Origin: Hippopus hippopus
Taxonomy: Eukaryota > Mollusca > Bivalvia > Cardiida > Cardiidae
Direction of reading: 5' to 3'
Length of the DNA: 64,000 nucleotides
Assembly (NCBI GenBank): GCA_946811185.2
Contig: OX328107.1
Span: 27,487,587-27,551,586, forward strand
A model generated the notes under the pieces. It did not search any database. It saw nothing but the letters and a program-made list of their open reading frames with translations, and was not told the DNA's origin. Of this stretch, positions 10,521 through 23,100 are shown piece after piece (within the stretch, counting starts at the first letter, position 1; every line of letters starts with the position of its first letter). Both the position numbers and the translations under genes were made by a program.

Positions 10521-12440
10521 AGTTGCCAGGATTAATATTATTTATACGCAAGGTGAGGCATGACATCACATGAACCATTTATTGTACAGGATCGAGGAAT
10601 TCCATAGTCATCAGTGCATCAATTTAACTCATCTATTTAGTTTGAAAAGCACTGCAGATCTAGAGAAAACACAATACATGTATATGATAGTGTGATTTAC
10701 AACTTTGGTCGCAGAACTTTTTTATATGCATGTGTGTATTTTGGGTAATGGGTACTACACCCTTGCTGACCAAAACCTTGTGATATCTTGAGATTTTTCA
10801 TTGACTGAGGGTGCCCACTTTTTTTTTTATCTGGTGAGTACAGGGTACTGGAAAAGGGCTTCATGCAGATAAATAAAACTTTAGGCAAGAAAACTTGTGA
10901 CTGAGTATGGCTGGTATGAGCATATTTTCCACTTGTCACTGTGTTATCAGGAGTCATCAGCCAGACCCTTTGTCAAACAACCTCATTTGGTTCCTACCCC
11001 AAGGAAGACCGACAACTGAAATTATTGTCAGAAAAGGGAAAAAAATGATATTTTGGCAACATTTTCTCTATTTCCCACAACATGTTATACTCTTTCAAAG
11101 ACAGATTTCATCAACTGAGCCATAATCAATTCATAATCTGCATTTGCTTTCAATATGGACATTCTCATAAAAAGAAGTTTTGAAAACATAATGGGAGAAT
11201 GAGAAAATGTTGGTGATCAACTTTTATGCCTTTTTCTTACAATGTAACTTTTCTGCCCTTTCAAGGACAAGTCCCATTGTTTTCCCTTGCAAATATAATC
11301 AACACAAACAATCTCCAGTGTTCTTGTCTGGTTTTAGATAAACAAACTTACAAACCACGCTTTCTGTTTTTAAGAGTTCTATAATTACATACATCTTGAT
11401 CTGCTCATCAAATATCATATATACAAAAATCAATATATATAATACATTACATTGACATATACTGATGAGTTGCATTATTAATACAGTAATAAACAAGAAC
11501 CTGCAACCCTAAACAAAGTATTTCAATAATATCTAAAGCATCTATGGATGCATATGAAAGTTTTGCAAATTTGAAATTAAAACACTAGCTCAAAAGTTTT
11601 GGCAAAAACCTCAAGACCACAATCCTTAGACATGTCAGAGTTTAAGCCACTTGCCACTTGTTTGAATATGACCAAAATAATGGGATTTATCTTTATTTCA
11701 TAAGGATAGAAAACATTGTAGCAAAAGGAGAAAAAAGGTGGTAAGCAGTATTTTCTCCTTTTCCTACAATGTTTTCAAAACTTTTGTTCCACAAGGGATT
11801 ATAAAAACGTGTAATTGTTTGGTAAAGAGTTATAGCCTGTTTTTGAGCCAGTTTATCTTTACATATCCCACAGTATAGATTTAAGGTCAGACTGTGTGTT
11901 TAGTGCAAACTGACCTTAATCTACAATTGTTTTCTTTACTACATAATTTTGAACTGCATGCTTTTTTCTGGTCATTTTACAAGGAAAGTTTAGATGTAAG
12001 AAAGTGAAAAATTTACATGAGGTACATTTTGAGATGCCATGGGACACAGCGTGAAAAATATCGAAACAGTCTTGACTGTTCTCAAGCACAACAGCGGTCA
12101 TTAGTAACATGTAGAAAATGATGATAACCAGTCATACTGGCAATTTGAGAACTATCGGATTTGCTTCAAAACTTTCGAATCCTTCACCCTATTTGTGTAA
12201 AACAGCAATTTCCTTTGTTTTGAAGCGCTCAAAACAGATTGTTATAAACCTGTTACCAAAAAATCCCTTGTTTTAACTACCCCGAGAAGGAAGGCTTTTG
12301 AAAACGTTACAGGAAAAGGAGAAAATACCAAAGGTATCCTTTACAGTGCATATTTTACCATATGCATAACATTTTTGTCTGCAAATCCTTTCAATATGAG
12401 GAAGTACAAAAAATCCACAAGTGGTATGCGGTGAAAGAAA
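10521..12440. repeat. mixed worn family A copies in AT-rich DNA
   Basis: A fragments lie near 10960-11180, 11150-11300, 11640-11832 and 12235-12440, and a D-type centre at about 11880-11925. Nothing was recognised in 10540-10950, 11300-11640 or 11930-12230. Confidence 0.5.
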
Positions 12441-12461
12441 ACATCATCTATGGGCAATGTG

Positions 12462-12681
12462 TTAACCCTTTACCTAATAACAAAATTTTGGACTTAACTA
12501 AATTGAAAGCATTTGCAAAGAACAAATTAAACGTACCTCAAATCATGATTTCTGTCTTTGATGGGGTAGAAAACATTGTGGGAAACGGAGAAAATGCTTG
12601 CTCCCAGAATTTTCTCCTTTTCTTCAAAAGCTTTCATTCTCAAGGTTGTAAAAAGTCAGCATTGTGTGGTAAAGGGTTTAA
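12462..12681. repeat. family A, full copy
   Basis: TTAACCCTTTACC to GGTAAAGGGTTTAA with the core GGGAAACGGAGAAAATGC. The central palindrome has decayed to CTTGCTCCCAGAATTTTC. Confidence 0.7.
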
Positions 12682-12894
12682 CAGTTATAAACACAAACAA
12701 TGAACATAGAACTTTCACATTTTTTAGCACTTAAACATAGTTTATTCATAGTTTTCTTACAACAAATATATGTGGAATGGTACAAAGTATTATTCTCTGT
12801 TTTACAAACCATACAGACCTCTCATCATAATTATTTGTACCTATCGTATCTCTCACATCAAACTGCATCATAATATTATATTACTTTCACCCCA

Positions 12895-13310
12895 TTCATT
12901 CCTTTACCACACAACAAAAATGTAGAATTGTCCAAATTGAAAGCGTTTGCAGGCGACAAATAAAATGACTCAAATGTTTAGATTTGTCTTGGATAGGGTA
13001 CAAAAACATTGTGAAAACAGGAAAAAATGCTGGGTACCAGCATTTTCTTCTTTTTTCAACATTTCCAAAATCCTTCAACATAAAGGTATTGAAAAATCAG
13101 GATTGTTTGGTAAGAGATTATACCACTCATCTATTACACAGCTGTCATTACATCTTACTGTTATGAGACAACAAAACATGCCTCGGTCAAACCTCACAAT
13201 TTGTATTTGTAAGGATTGAAAACCTTGTGAGAAAAGAAGAAAATGCTAGTAACCATAATGTTCTCAAAGGCTTCTTTCTTCCTCTAGACCGTAAAAACTG
13301 GGGATCATTT
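12895..13310. repeat. family A copy and fragment
   Basis: One copy runs from about 12900 (CCTTTACCACACAACAAAAATG) to 13125; a half copy lies at 13200-13310. The open frames at 12896-13219 come from its inverted symmetry. Confidence 0.6.
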
Positions 13311-13494
13311 GCTGGGGAGTTTGATGCTGCATAACACTTATTTTATACAATAAACCCTTAAAGCGCCTTTCATGACTATAGTAGCAATTGTGGCCGGTGT
13401 AGATCAAGATCAGGCTGCACAAAACATGCAGCCTGATATTTGATTTACGATGTCTGCTTCGCTGAAACTCGGTAAACAGAAGCAACCATGAAAT

Positions 13495-13755
13495 GGCCTG
13501 CAACACGCGAAAAGGGGCATTTGGACATTTGCGTAAAGTGTTGTCCTGGATCAACCTGCGCAGTCTGCGCAGGCTGATCTGAGACGACAGTTTCCGATCG
13601 TGTGTGATTTTCTGTTTCACTCAAGTCTACTGTGGGACAAAATCTAATGTTGAAGTAAAGTGTCATCTCGGATCAGCCTGCGCGGACTGCGCAGGCTGAT
13701 TCGAGACAATACTTTACGCAAATGTCCGAAAGCCCCTTTTCACATGATGCAGGCC
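13495..13755. repeat. family C double-hairpin element
   Basis: The ends are inverted: GGCCTGCAACACGCGAAAAG at the left, a matching but worn end at the right. Inside are two GC-rich stems, GATCAACCTGCGCAGTCTGC... and GATCAGCCTGCGCGGACTGC..., both flanked by GAGACGACA-type sequence. A second, better preserved copy is at 41584-41848. A D-type palindrome lies just left of it (13395-13450). Confidence 0.7.
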
Positions 13756-13789
13756 AAATTGCAATCATTATGATCATATCTATAGGATG

Positions 13790-14696
13790 AAACCCTCAGC
13801 CAAACAGTCCCATGTTTTGATGACCCTGACAAAAAAAAAGTGAAAACCTTGTTGGAAAAGGACAAAATGTAGTAAGCAGCATTTTCTCCTTTTCCACAAC
13901 ATTTTCTACACTTTTAACGGTGATTCTCATTATTTAAGCTGCATTCAATTTGTTGTCTGCAAAATTTTAATGCTTTCAATTTGGACAAGTTTAAAATTTC
14001 ATCATCTGGTAAATGGGTTAAGTGCAATTTTCTTCAGTTGATCTACAAACGGAATAAAACTAAAAGTCAAAATAAATTTAAAAATAAATTCCAATTATTG
14101 CCAGTATCTAAAACCATATACAAGTAAGAAATTAAATGTTACTCAAAACATGAAATTTGTCTGTGATAAGATAGAAAACAGTGTGGAAAAAGGAGAAAAT
14201 GCTGGCTACCAGCAGTTTCTCCTAGTCCCATATTGTTTTCAAAATTCTTCTTCCACAGTGTTGTTGAAACACATTATTGTTATAATAAAGGATTACAGAA
14301 AGAGATGCATTATTTTACAATATAAATTGTAAACTATATTTCATTTTACAATATAAATTGTAAACTATATTTCAGTCTTTGGGGGCCTATCAAAAGCTAG
14401 AAAATAGACTATCAAAATTAAAGGCAATTCAAAAGTTCCACAGAAGAAAATGCTCTTTAAATCTAGCTTAACTCTTTACCAAACAACAAAAATTTGGATT
14501 GGACCATATTCAAAGCATTTGCAGACAACAGATTAAAATTACTAACATGATGATCTCTGTTTTTAATAGGGTAGAAAACGTTGTGGAAAAAGGAGAAAAT
14601 ACTGGTTACCAGCATTTTCTCCTTTTCCAACATTGAATTCAAAAGTCATTTCCATCAGGGTTGTTAAAACTCAGGATTATGTGGTAAAGGGTCATT
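13790..14696. repeat. three family A copies
   Basis: Copies at about 13790-14032 (ends GGTAAATGGGTTAA), 14110-14300, and 14468-14696 (starts TTAACTCTTTACCAAAC). Between the last two, 14310-14370 holds a short direct repeat of ATTTTACAATATAAATTG. Confidence 0.65.
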
Positions 14697-14914
14697 AGAC
14701 CTAACAAAAGTAAGGTAATAAGTCATTTTTTATTTTACACCTGATCAATTGGTAACATTATCCCCAATAGTTATAGTCATTATAAAGTGGCCAATGATTT
14801 AGGTATTAAAGTATGAAAGTTTGCTTAATAGGTGAGAATGAAAAATCTACAAGGAAATGTGACCATATCTCATTACCTTCATTAAATCTTAAATATCCCA
14901 TGAGAATTTTTTTC

Positions 14915-15105
14915 ATTCAGTGGCAGATCATTGCGACAGGATTCATTCCTATCCCACTGTCTTGTTTATGTTGCAAAGCAGCCAGTTGCTTGGAAAAAGC
15001 ATTGTGCATATCACTTGTTAAAGGAAAGCCAAGTATGCATGGGTAGATGCACTGGCCATCAGAAATAGCAAAATCACTTTTTAAAATTTTGAAACACAAC
15101 TGAAC
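14915..15105 (+). repeat. SINE fragment
   Basis: Matches the middle of the tRNA-headed SINE: CATTGCGACAGGATTCATTCC, then GCCAGTTGCTTGG and GCATGGGTAGATGCACTGGCC. Head and tail are missing. Confidence 0.5.
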
Positions 15106-15139
15106 CAGTGTTAAAAATGGTTAAATACATCAACCAAAT

Positions 15140-16510
15140 CAATGGTCAATTTGTACAGTGCAGATCAAATTCAGGCTGCACAGAACATCCTGTCTAATTT
15201 CAGATCTACACTGTTATTTAAAACAACAATTTAGCACAAACACCCTTATAGTTGGCTCTCTGTCAAACCAAAAAATTTTAGACTTGTCCAAAGTGAAAGC
15301 ATATGCAGATGACAAATTAAATGTGGCTCAAAAGATTGGATTGGTCTTTGAAAGAATGAAAAATACTGTTGGAAAAAGAGGTATTGCTGGTAAACAGTAT
15401 ATTCTCCGTTACCAAAAACATTTTCTGAATCATTCTTTCTACTGAGTTGAAAATCCAAGTCTGGGCTATGTAAAAGGCGGACCGCACTCATTCATCAAAA
15501 TATTGTACAACATTCATACATGATCAGCATGGTGAATGAAAAATTGCATCTTTTTTATCTAATATCTCCAGATCTGAAGTAAAACTAATAAACTGTATAC
15601 CTGGTTGTCAATCAATTTTCTAGAGTATTCGCCTACTTTGTAGAATAATGTTTCTTGAATATCTGCATTAGTTTGTTTAGTTTAATAAGCAGTCTTGAAT
15701 ATGTAATCACTACTTCATCATTAAGCCTGTATTTACCACACAACTCTAGTTTTATCGACCCCGAGGAAAAAGCTTTTGGAAAACAGGTGTGAGGAAAAGG
15801 AGAAAATGCTGGTAACCAGCATTTTCTCCTTTTCCCACAGTGTTTTCTATACTATCAAAGACTTATTCCATCATTTGAGCCAAATTTAAATGGTCATCTG
15901 CAAATGCTTTCAGTTTGGGTAAGTCTAAATCTTTGCCTTGTAGTAAAGAGTAAGGAAAACTCTGAAACAAAACCACTGACACAATGGCCTGCATGATGAT
16001 TAAAGTTCTATTCCATAGAGGATAAGTGAAGCCCCGGTATGAACCTTTGTGTCCATAATCGCACTATAAATCGGTAACTTCTTATTCGAAATTCATTTAC
16101 TATGTCAAAGACTTGACCTTTTACCTAATAATGCCATATTTTCACAACCCTGATGTGAAGGTGTTTGTAAAGAATCACAGGGTACCAAAAAAAGAAATTT
16201 CTCCTTTGCCAGCACTTATCTGTACCCTTACAAAGGGTATTTTTAGATAGCAGTGTGGATGAGACAGACATGATTGATTTTATGATTTTCCACACAATCC
16301 CAACTTTTAATGACCCTTAGAAAAAAGCTTTTTAAAACATTGTAGGAAAAGGAGAAAATGCTGGTAACCAGCATTTTCTTCTTTTCCACAATGTTTTTTA
16401 CCTATGAAAGACAAATTTCATGTTTTGGTTAACAATTAATTTGTTGTCTGCAAATGCTTTCAATTTAGAAAAGTCCAAAGTTTTCTTGTTTGGTAAAGAA
16501 TTAAACTGTT
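15140..16510. repeat. family A copies and a D-type palindrome
   Basis: A D-type palindrome lies at 15150-15215. Family A lies at about 15240-15480 (worn), 15725-15955 (core GGTAACCAGCATTTTCTCC) and 16290-16505, with fragments at 16120-16240. No gene-like frame was seen. Confidence 0.6.
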
Positions 16511-16741
16511 GAATAACTTTTGCTTGACCCTTAAGGATGCCAAGCACAACAGTGGTTGCCTTTGTAAATAGTGTAGATCAAGATCACACTGCAGAAAATA
16601 TGTAGAGTGATCTTGAATCTACACTGTCTGATGTACTCAGTGAGGTGCTCTGGCACACCTTTTGCATAACAACATCTAGGTCTATTTCTAGTGGCTGAAA
16701 ATGTCTAGTTTATATTTTCAGCACTGTTAGACTAAATGCTA

Positions 16742-16747
16742 TTTATT
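16742..16747 (-). promoter_or_regulatory. candidate VPS26 poly(A) signal
   Basis: A minus-strand AATAAA lies 275 nt past the VPS26 stop and would give a short 3' UTR. It is the first canonical hexamer seen downstream; actual cleavage is not shown by the sequence. Confidence 0.4.
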
Positions 16748-17021
16748 CATGTATAACAGAAAAGTTTCACCAATAAATAACAACTATGATAAAATTCCCT
16801 TCAGCTTGCTGAAACACTGTCAATGAAATTTCATGGAAGGTGATTAAGTGATCTCCCTTGTTTTTGCGCTTCCCCATTTATATACTGACTGGTTTTCTTT
16901 TGTTTCTATCGCCTAGAATGGATTAAATTTCCCATATTGCAACATCCCATGTTGTGTTATAAATGGTTCAACAAAAACAATGTAACAGAACAATTTCTAC
17001 GGTGTGGTCTAAAAATGTGCA

Positions 17022-17162
17022 TCATTCAGTTTCTTCAGGGTCTTTGTTAGGTTTTTGTTCACTTTCTGAAGACGGTTGCTGTGTAGTTGGTGAGACTTGT
17101 CGAGACGTTTGGAATCCCACAGGTTTTCGCTGTTTGTCAGCTCTTCTAAAAATGGTTATTTC
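17022..17162 (-). CDS. VPS26: VPS26 exon 9, C-terminal tail and stop
   Basis: The acceptor is GACACTTTTTCAG before GAAATAACC. The 46 residues start EITIFRRADKQRKPVGFQTS and end in an S/Q/E/P-rich tail (DPEETE), stop TGA at 17024-17022. It continues YFKQQ of exon 8 in phase. The EI-x-x-x-R-[RK] start follows the animal family; the disordered tail diverges freely in it. Confidence 0.9.
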   Translation of the reverse strand, partial: EITIFRRADKQRKPVGFQTSRQVSPTTQQPSSESEQKPNKDPEETE

Positions 17163-20100
17163 CTGAAAAAGTGTCATAGGATATTGATTAAAATTCAATC
17201 AAGCTATAAAAGATCCATAGTAAATTCTTAACAAAAACGACTGGGTGCAGAAGCCATCTTCCGTAACAAGACAGATAAGAGAAAATATCAAAGTTTTTGC
17301 AAGACAACAAGTATGACAGGGCTATGACAATACCTCAATAGCTTTTTCGAAAACAGCCAAATAAAAAATTGGATAAGAAGAAGGAAAATAAAATAAGTCA
17401 AAATTATCAATTTATTTGCAGGGTTCAATCTAGGCTGCGTTTTTGCGCCAATGGCGCGATTTTAAAGTCCTTGGCCCATTTTTTAAACTCCAGTGCGCCG
17501 GATCGGCGCAAAATCCAATGCATCGGCGCTTTTCCGATTCCGTTGTGCGCCGCCATTAACTTTTTTTTAGTATAGTTTTTAGCGAGTCAGTGTTAGAAGA
17601 CGCTTTCTGCAGTATTGAAATTTCACTGCAAAGCGTCGCAGCAACACAGAGAGCGTTACTGGTATTCGGATATTCACTTATTCACGGCACATGAACGAGC
17701 GCGATGGAAACCAGCTTTTGAAAACATGTCGGCAACGCAAACACAGAAACGAATCGCACTCGTCACAACTCGGCCGATTCCGTACCTACATCGGATTTGA
17801 TGGCTCCCATTACCCGAGGTATGCCGAATGAAACGAATCGGTGATTTCTTTTCTGGCGGAAATTCCGCCAAACAAGCGAAAACGCAGCAATCGGGTGAAA
17901 CTAATGGTGAAAAACAATCAGCTGATGCAAAAGCTGGGAAATCGTATGCAAAAAAATTTCAAACTGAGTGGCTACAAAAGCCTCAATTTCACTGGCTTCG
18001 TTACGACGATGCAAAAAAATTGTACAGAATAAGCATGTCTGATCTTGGATTTGCACCATTTGCCAGTTACTTGTATGATACAGCAATCATTTAAAACAAA
18101 TGATTTTTAGTGTTGTTACATAATTTGACCTCTTAACAACTCAATCACTATCCCCATACACAATTAAGCAGTAAATTATCTGGATTTACTTCCTTTATAT
18201 GGTAAGTCAGTAATAATTGAGCTTTTAAAATGCCAAGATCCTGGTTATTTGGTTGTTAAAAAGTGCTGGCCCATCTCAAAATACTGGTGGCCCCTTTTTA
18301 AAATATTGATGGGCCACTGGCCCATTCTGACAAAGTTCTAGATTGAACCCTGTATTTGGTTTCTTTAATCACTCAAATCTTGAATTTGCCTATACCCTTA
18401 ACCACACAATCACGAGTTTCAACAACCTAGTGACAGAAGCCTTCTTAAAACTTTGTGAGAAAAGGAGAAAATGCAGGTAACCATCATTTGAGCCAAGTTT
18501 AACTCTTTACCAAATGACAAAATTTTAAGACTAGTCCAAATTGAAAGCATTTGCAGACGACAAAATAAGTGTGACTGAAAAATTTAGATTTGATCTGAGA
18601 AAAGTAGAAAACATTGTGGGAAAAGGAGAAAATGCTGGTTACCAGCATTTTCTCCTTTTCCCACAATGTTTTCAAAAGGCTTCTTTCTCAGGGTCGTTAA
18701 AAGTCGGGACTTTGTGGTAATGGGTTAAAGTGTGGTCTACCAACACTTTCAATTTGGGCAAGTCTATATTTTTGTTTTGGGGTAAAGAATTAACCCTTTA
18801 CCACATGGCAAAATCTTTGACATGTTTATACTAAAGGAATTTACCGACAACAATTCATATGTTTTCCAAATAATTGTGTTTGTCCTTGAAAAGGTAGAAT
18901 CATCCTGATTCTTATGCAAACCTATCTAATATTTTACCAGATATTCCTGACAAATGCCATACATGTAAAACTTAGGGAAAATCCTAGAATATCTCTTTTG
19001 TTTATTTAAAAGCAGACAACGTTGAAAACTTGTAAAAATGTGGATAATTGACATGGAGTGAGGTTTGATACATAAATAGTGGTGAATTTTGTGGCAAATT
19101 GTTTCAAGCTTTTTCTCCTCATGACTTAGTGCTTTCAAAATTAATGCTGTCTGCAGGAAGTCATGCTTCAAGCTTTAGAACTGACATAATACAGAATATG
19201 ATCAAAAAGAAGGGAAAAAAAATCCATCTGTAACCTGTTGCTTGAAATACCGTCTCTCCTCCTCATCTACCAGGACTAGATTTAGATAGTAGCGGACAGA
19301 AAATTTCTTGTTGATATCTCTCATGGTTGGAGTTAGTTCATATCCACTCAAAAACAAGCGAATTGGTATGGACTCCCCTGAAATAAACAACCACTGAAAA
19401 CCTTATCAAGAGATAAAACTTCTACATTGTCTAGGTTAAGAATTTTGTCTTAGGGCCTGTTTAGTTTTTATGCCCTAAATCAAAAATCTTATAAAGCACC
19501 CATATATACAACTATAGAAGATATATTTTTATTTGCAATGGCATAGAAACTATACTGTGACATATGGAGAGAAAGGTGAAATTTTGGGCGTTTAATAACA
19601 GGATGGTCCTCCCGCAATGGTGCATCAGTCTATTTTTTTCTTTTTTTTTTAATCAGATATGACATCATCATACTGATCTGAATACAAATCTTCATAAAAT
19701 GATGCAAGCTACTGATCATATGACATTGCCATAAGTCTTTGCAGAACTTTGGTGTGAAATCGAAAAATACTTTAAACCCTTTACCAAAAAACGAAATCTT
19801 AAACTTTACCAAACTGAAAGCATTTGAAGACGACAAATTCAATATAGCTCAAAGAATGATTTCTGTCTTCACAAGGGTAGAAAGCATTGAGGGAAAAAGA
19901 GAAAATGCTCATTACCAGCATTTTCTCTTTTTCCCACAATATTTTCAAAGACCTTCTTCCTCAAAGTCCTTACTACAGATCCAGTCTTTTGTTAGACTTA
20001 ACCCTTTGCCACACAATCCCGACTTTTCATGACCCTGTGAGAGAAACCTTTTGAAAACATTGTGGGAAAAGCAGAAAATGCTGGTAACCAGCATTTTCTC

Positions 20101-23100
20101 CTTTTCCCACAATGTTTTCTTCGCTTCCTAAAACAGATTTCAATTTTTGAGTCAGATTTATTTTGTCGTCTGCAAATGCTGTCAATTTGGACCAGTCTAA
20201 AATTTTGTCGTTTGGTAAAGAGTTAATAGAATTTATGTATCCATAATTATGTGCTGACTTGCTTGGTATAATGCATCTGGTAGATGCACTTAACCCCCTT
20301 TTGCCAAAGCATGGCTCATCTGTATCTGTCAGAGTAGGTTAAAACTAATCATATATTCTGAGCAGCCGGATCTTGTGTGCATCATCTGCAAAAAGGGCAC
20401 TGTGTCCACATGAACATGCTTAAAGTTATACTAGAACATTGTTCTAAGGCAAAAGACTGAAAATACACCAAAAACACTATGACAAGACTGAAGAATGATC
20501 TTACCTCGGACAGGGGCTCCATCCATTATTTCATATTTTGCTATGGTTTCATTTTCATTGAATGTATTTGGACCTAAAATTAAAAGTTTCATTTCAATGA
20601 ATGTAGCTGGACCTAAAATCAAATGAAATTACTAGAAATAATTATTATAAACATTTTAAAATAAATAGCAAAAATCATCTACCAAATTATTCCTTTGCTA
20701 TTGTTTAATTTTATATAACTGTATTTGATACATGATAAAATTAAATGTTTCAATATTTACTTCTAAAATATTAATCAGTAACAGCTCAGCACATCTGTCA
20801 AAGATTTCCTTGCTGGACATTTTCAGTTTCTTAACATGTACATCCTCTTTGGATCCATATGTAGCAAAAAACAAAATTACTGTTCTTAATAGCCTTTCAA
20901 TAAAGGAGCAATAATCATAATTCAACCCGATTACAAAACATTCCAGACTTTAAATGACCCCGAGGAAGAAACCTTTTGAAAACATTGTTGAAAAGGAGAA
21001 AATCCTGATAAACATTATTTTCTCCATTGCAGACAACATTTTCCACCTTTTCAGATGCTAATCCCATCATTTGGTTTCATTCTTGTATTGGTTTTATATT
21101 TGTACTCTTAGGACCTTTGAAACACTCGTTCTATTAATACGCAACTTGCAAAGAAGACCTAGCCAGTCTTGATCACTTACCTAAGATCCAGACTTTCGGT
21201 TAGAATTAATACTTGTCATTTGGAGAGAAAGAGGCATAAACCAAAATTGAGACATAAGTACATGTAGATGCACTGTATTGTTCCAACTAATATCAATGAC
21301 CCTGTGGTTTAGTTTTTGGTCAAGTGACTAGTTTTCATCTTGAACATAAATAATATTAAAACAATAAATATTATGACTGTGCTTCATTGACATTTGGGAA
21401 AATTAACACTTAACCCCTTAACAAACAATCCTATGTTTAATTCTTTACTAAATGACAAAATTTTAGCCTGGTCTAAATTGAGACCATTTGCAGATGACAA
21501 ATGTTGCTCAAAACACAAAATTTGTCTTTCAAAAGGTAGAAAATCTTGCAGGAATAGGAAAAAATTTTGGTAACCAGCATTTTCTCCTTTTTCCACAATG
21601 TTTTCTGTCCTTTCAAAGACAAATTTTATAATTTGTGCAACATTTGAATTAAAATGCATTCAATTTGGACGAGTCTAAAATTTTTTTGTTTTGTATGGTG
21701 TTAACGTTCAATATTATATTATTTTACAAGAATGTTTCTAAAATCAAAGAATGTTCTCAAATTTGTTTCAGGGTGTAATGAGCTAAACAACACTTAACCA
21801 TTTACCACACAATCCTGAATTTTAATGACCTTGAAAAAGAAGGCTTTTGAAATCATAGTAGGAAACGGAAAAAATGTTTGTAACCACCATTTTTTTCCTT
21901 TTCCCACAAAGTTTTCTGCCCTTTCAAAAAACAAGTGCCATCATTTGAGTCGCATTTGATTTGTTGTCTGCAGGTGCTTTCAATTTGGTCAAGTCCAAAA
22001 TTTTGTTGTTTTGTAAAGGGTTAAATATGCAATTTCAATGTTGGATTTCTTCAGCCAAAATATCTCTCAAACTATCAGCAAGTGTAGATCAAAGATCACT
22101 TCACATTTATCGTGCAATAGGACCTTTGGGCTGCACTGATTGCACAAGCAATTTATATTATCTTTAGCATAACTCAGATAAATAAGAGGTCTTCTTGACT
22201 ATATCTATTGACACCATGACATCAAGTACATGCACAGGGAACAAAAGGTAGAAAATAAATTTTGGGTCTTGACTGAATCAAGGAAGGACCAACAGATATA
22301 CAAATGGGCCATGCTCTACGTAAAGCACTTTTGATGCATCTTGTTAACTGTTTACCGAACGACAAAATTTTGAACTGGTCCACATTTAAAGCATTTGCAG
22401 AAGACAACAAAAGTGTGAATCAACAATTGAAATTTGATTTGGGAAGGGTAGAAAACATTGTGGGAAAAGGAGAAAATGCTGGTACCAGCATTTTCTCCTT
22501 TTCCCACAATGTTTCCAAAAGGCGTCTTTCTCAGAGTCGTTAAAAGTCGGGATTGTGTGGTAAAGAGTTAATGCATTATACCAAGCAAGGTGTCACATAA
22601 AATCAACCCATTTTACCAAACAACCTGCTGAATCACAATGGAAACAGAATGGAGACAGAATGGATCTGGACATGGAGAAGAATTTAACAATAATAAAAAG
22701 TTTCAATCTAAGTCGGCCTGCGCTGACTGCACAGGCTGACCTGTGATGATACTTTTTGCAGATGCATTAAACCCCCTTTCTGCAGAGGATGACTCAAATG
22801 ATTCTATCAGCAATAACTCAATTTCTTACTATATTTTTTAAAGTACTTTACACCAGATGTTTTGAAAGATGCCTATTTGAATCAATTTAACAGAAGCCAT
22901 ATTATATGTATAGAACAAAAACCATTTTAAAGCATGCAAACCAATACCTGTTCCAGTTGATTCCCGTTTTATAATCTGAATTTCCATATGCTTGATTTTA
23001 ATCCTAACCAGTAAGAAGTAAATCTTTCCCACTATTGCATCTTTTAAGTGATACCTGTTTGAGGAGAATGGAAAAAAAAAAGCAAAACAATACAACACAC

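Noticed and set aside
16963..17166. 67-residue plus-strand frame
   Set aside because: It is the antisense of VPS26 exon 9, whose minus-strand frame and splice site are well supported.
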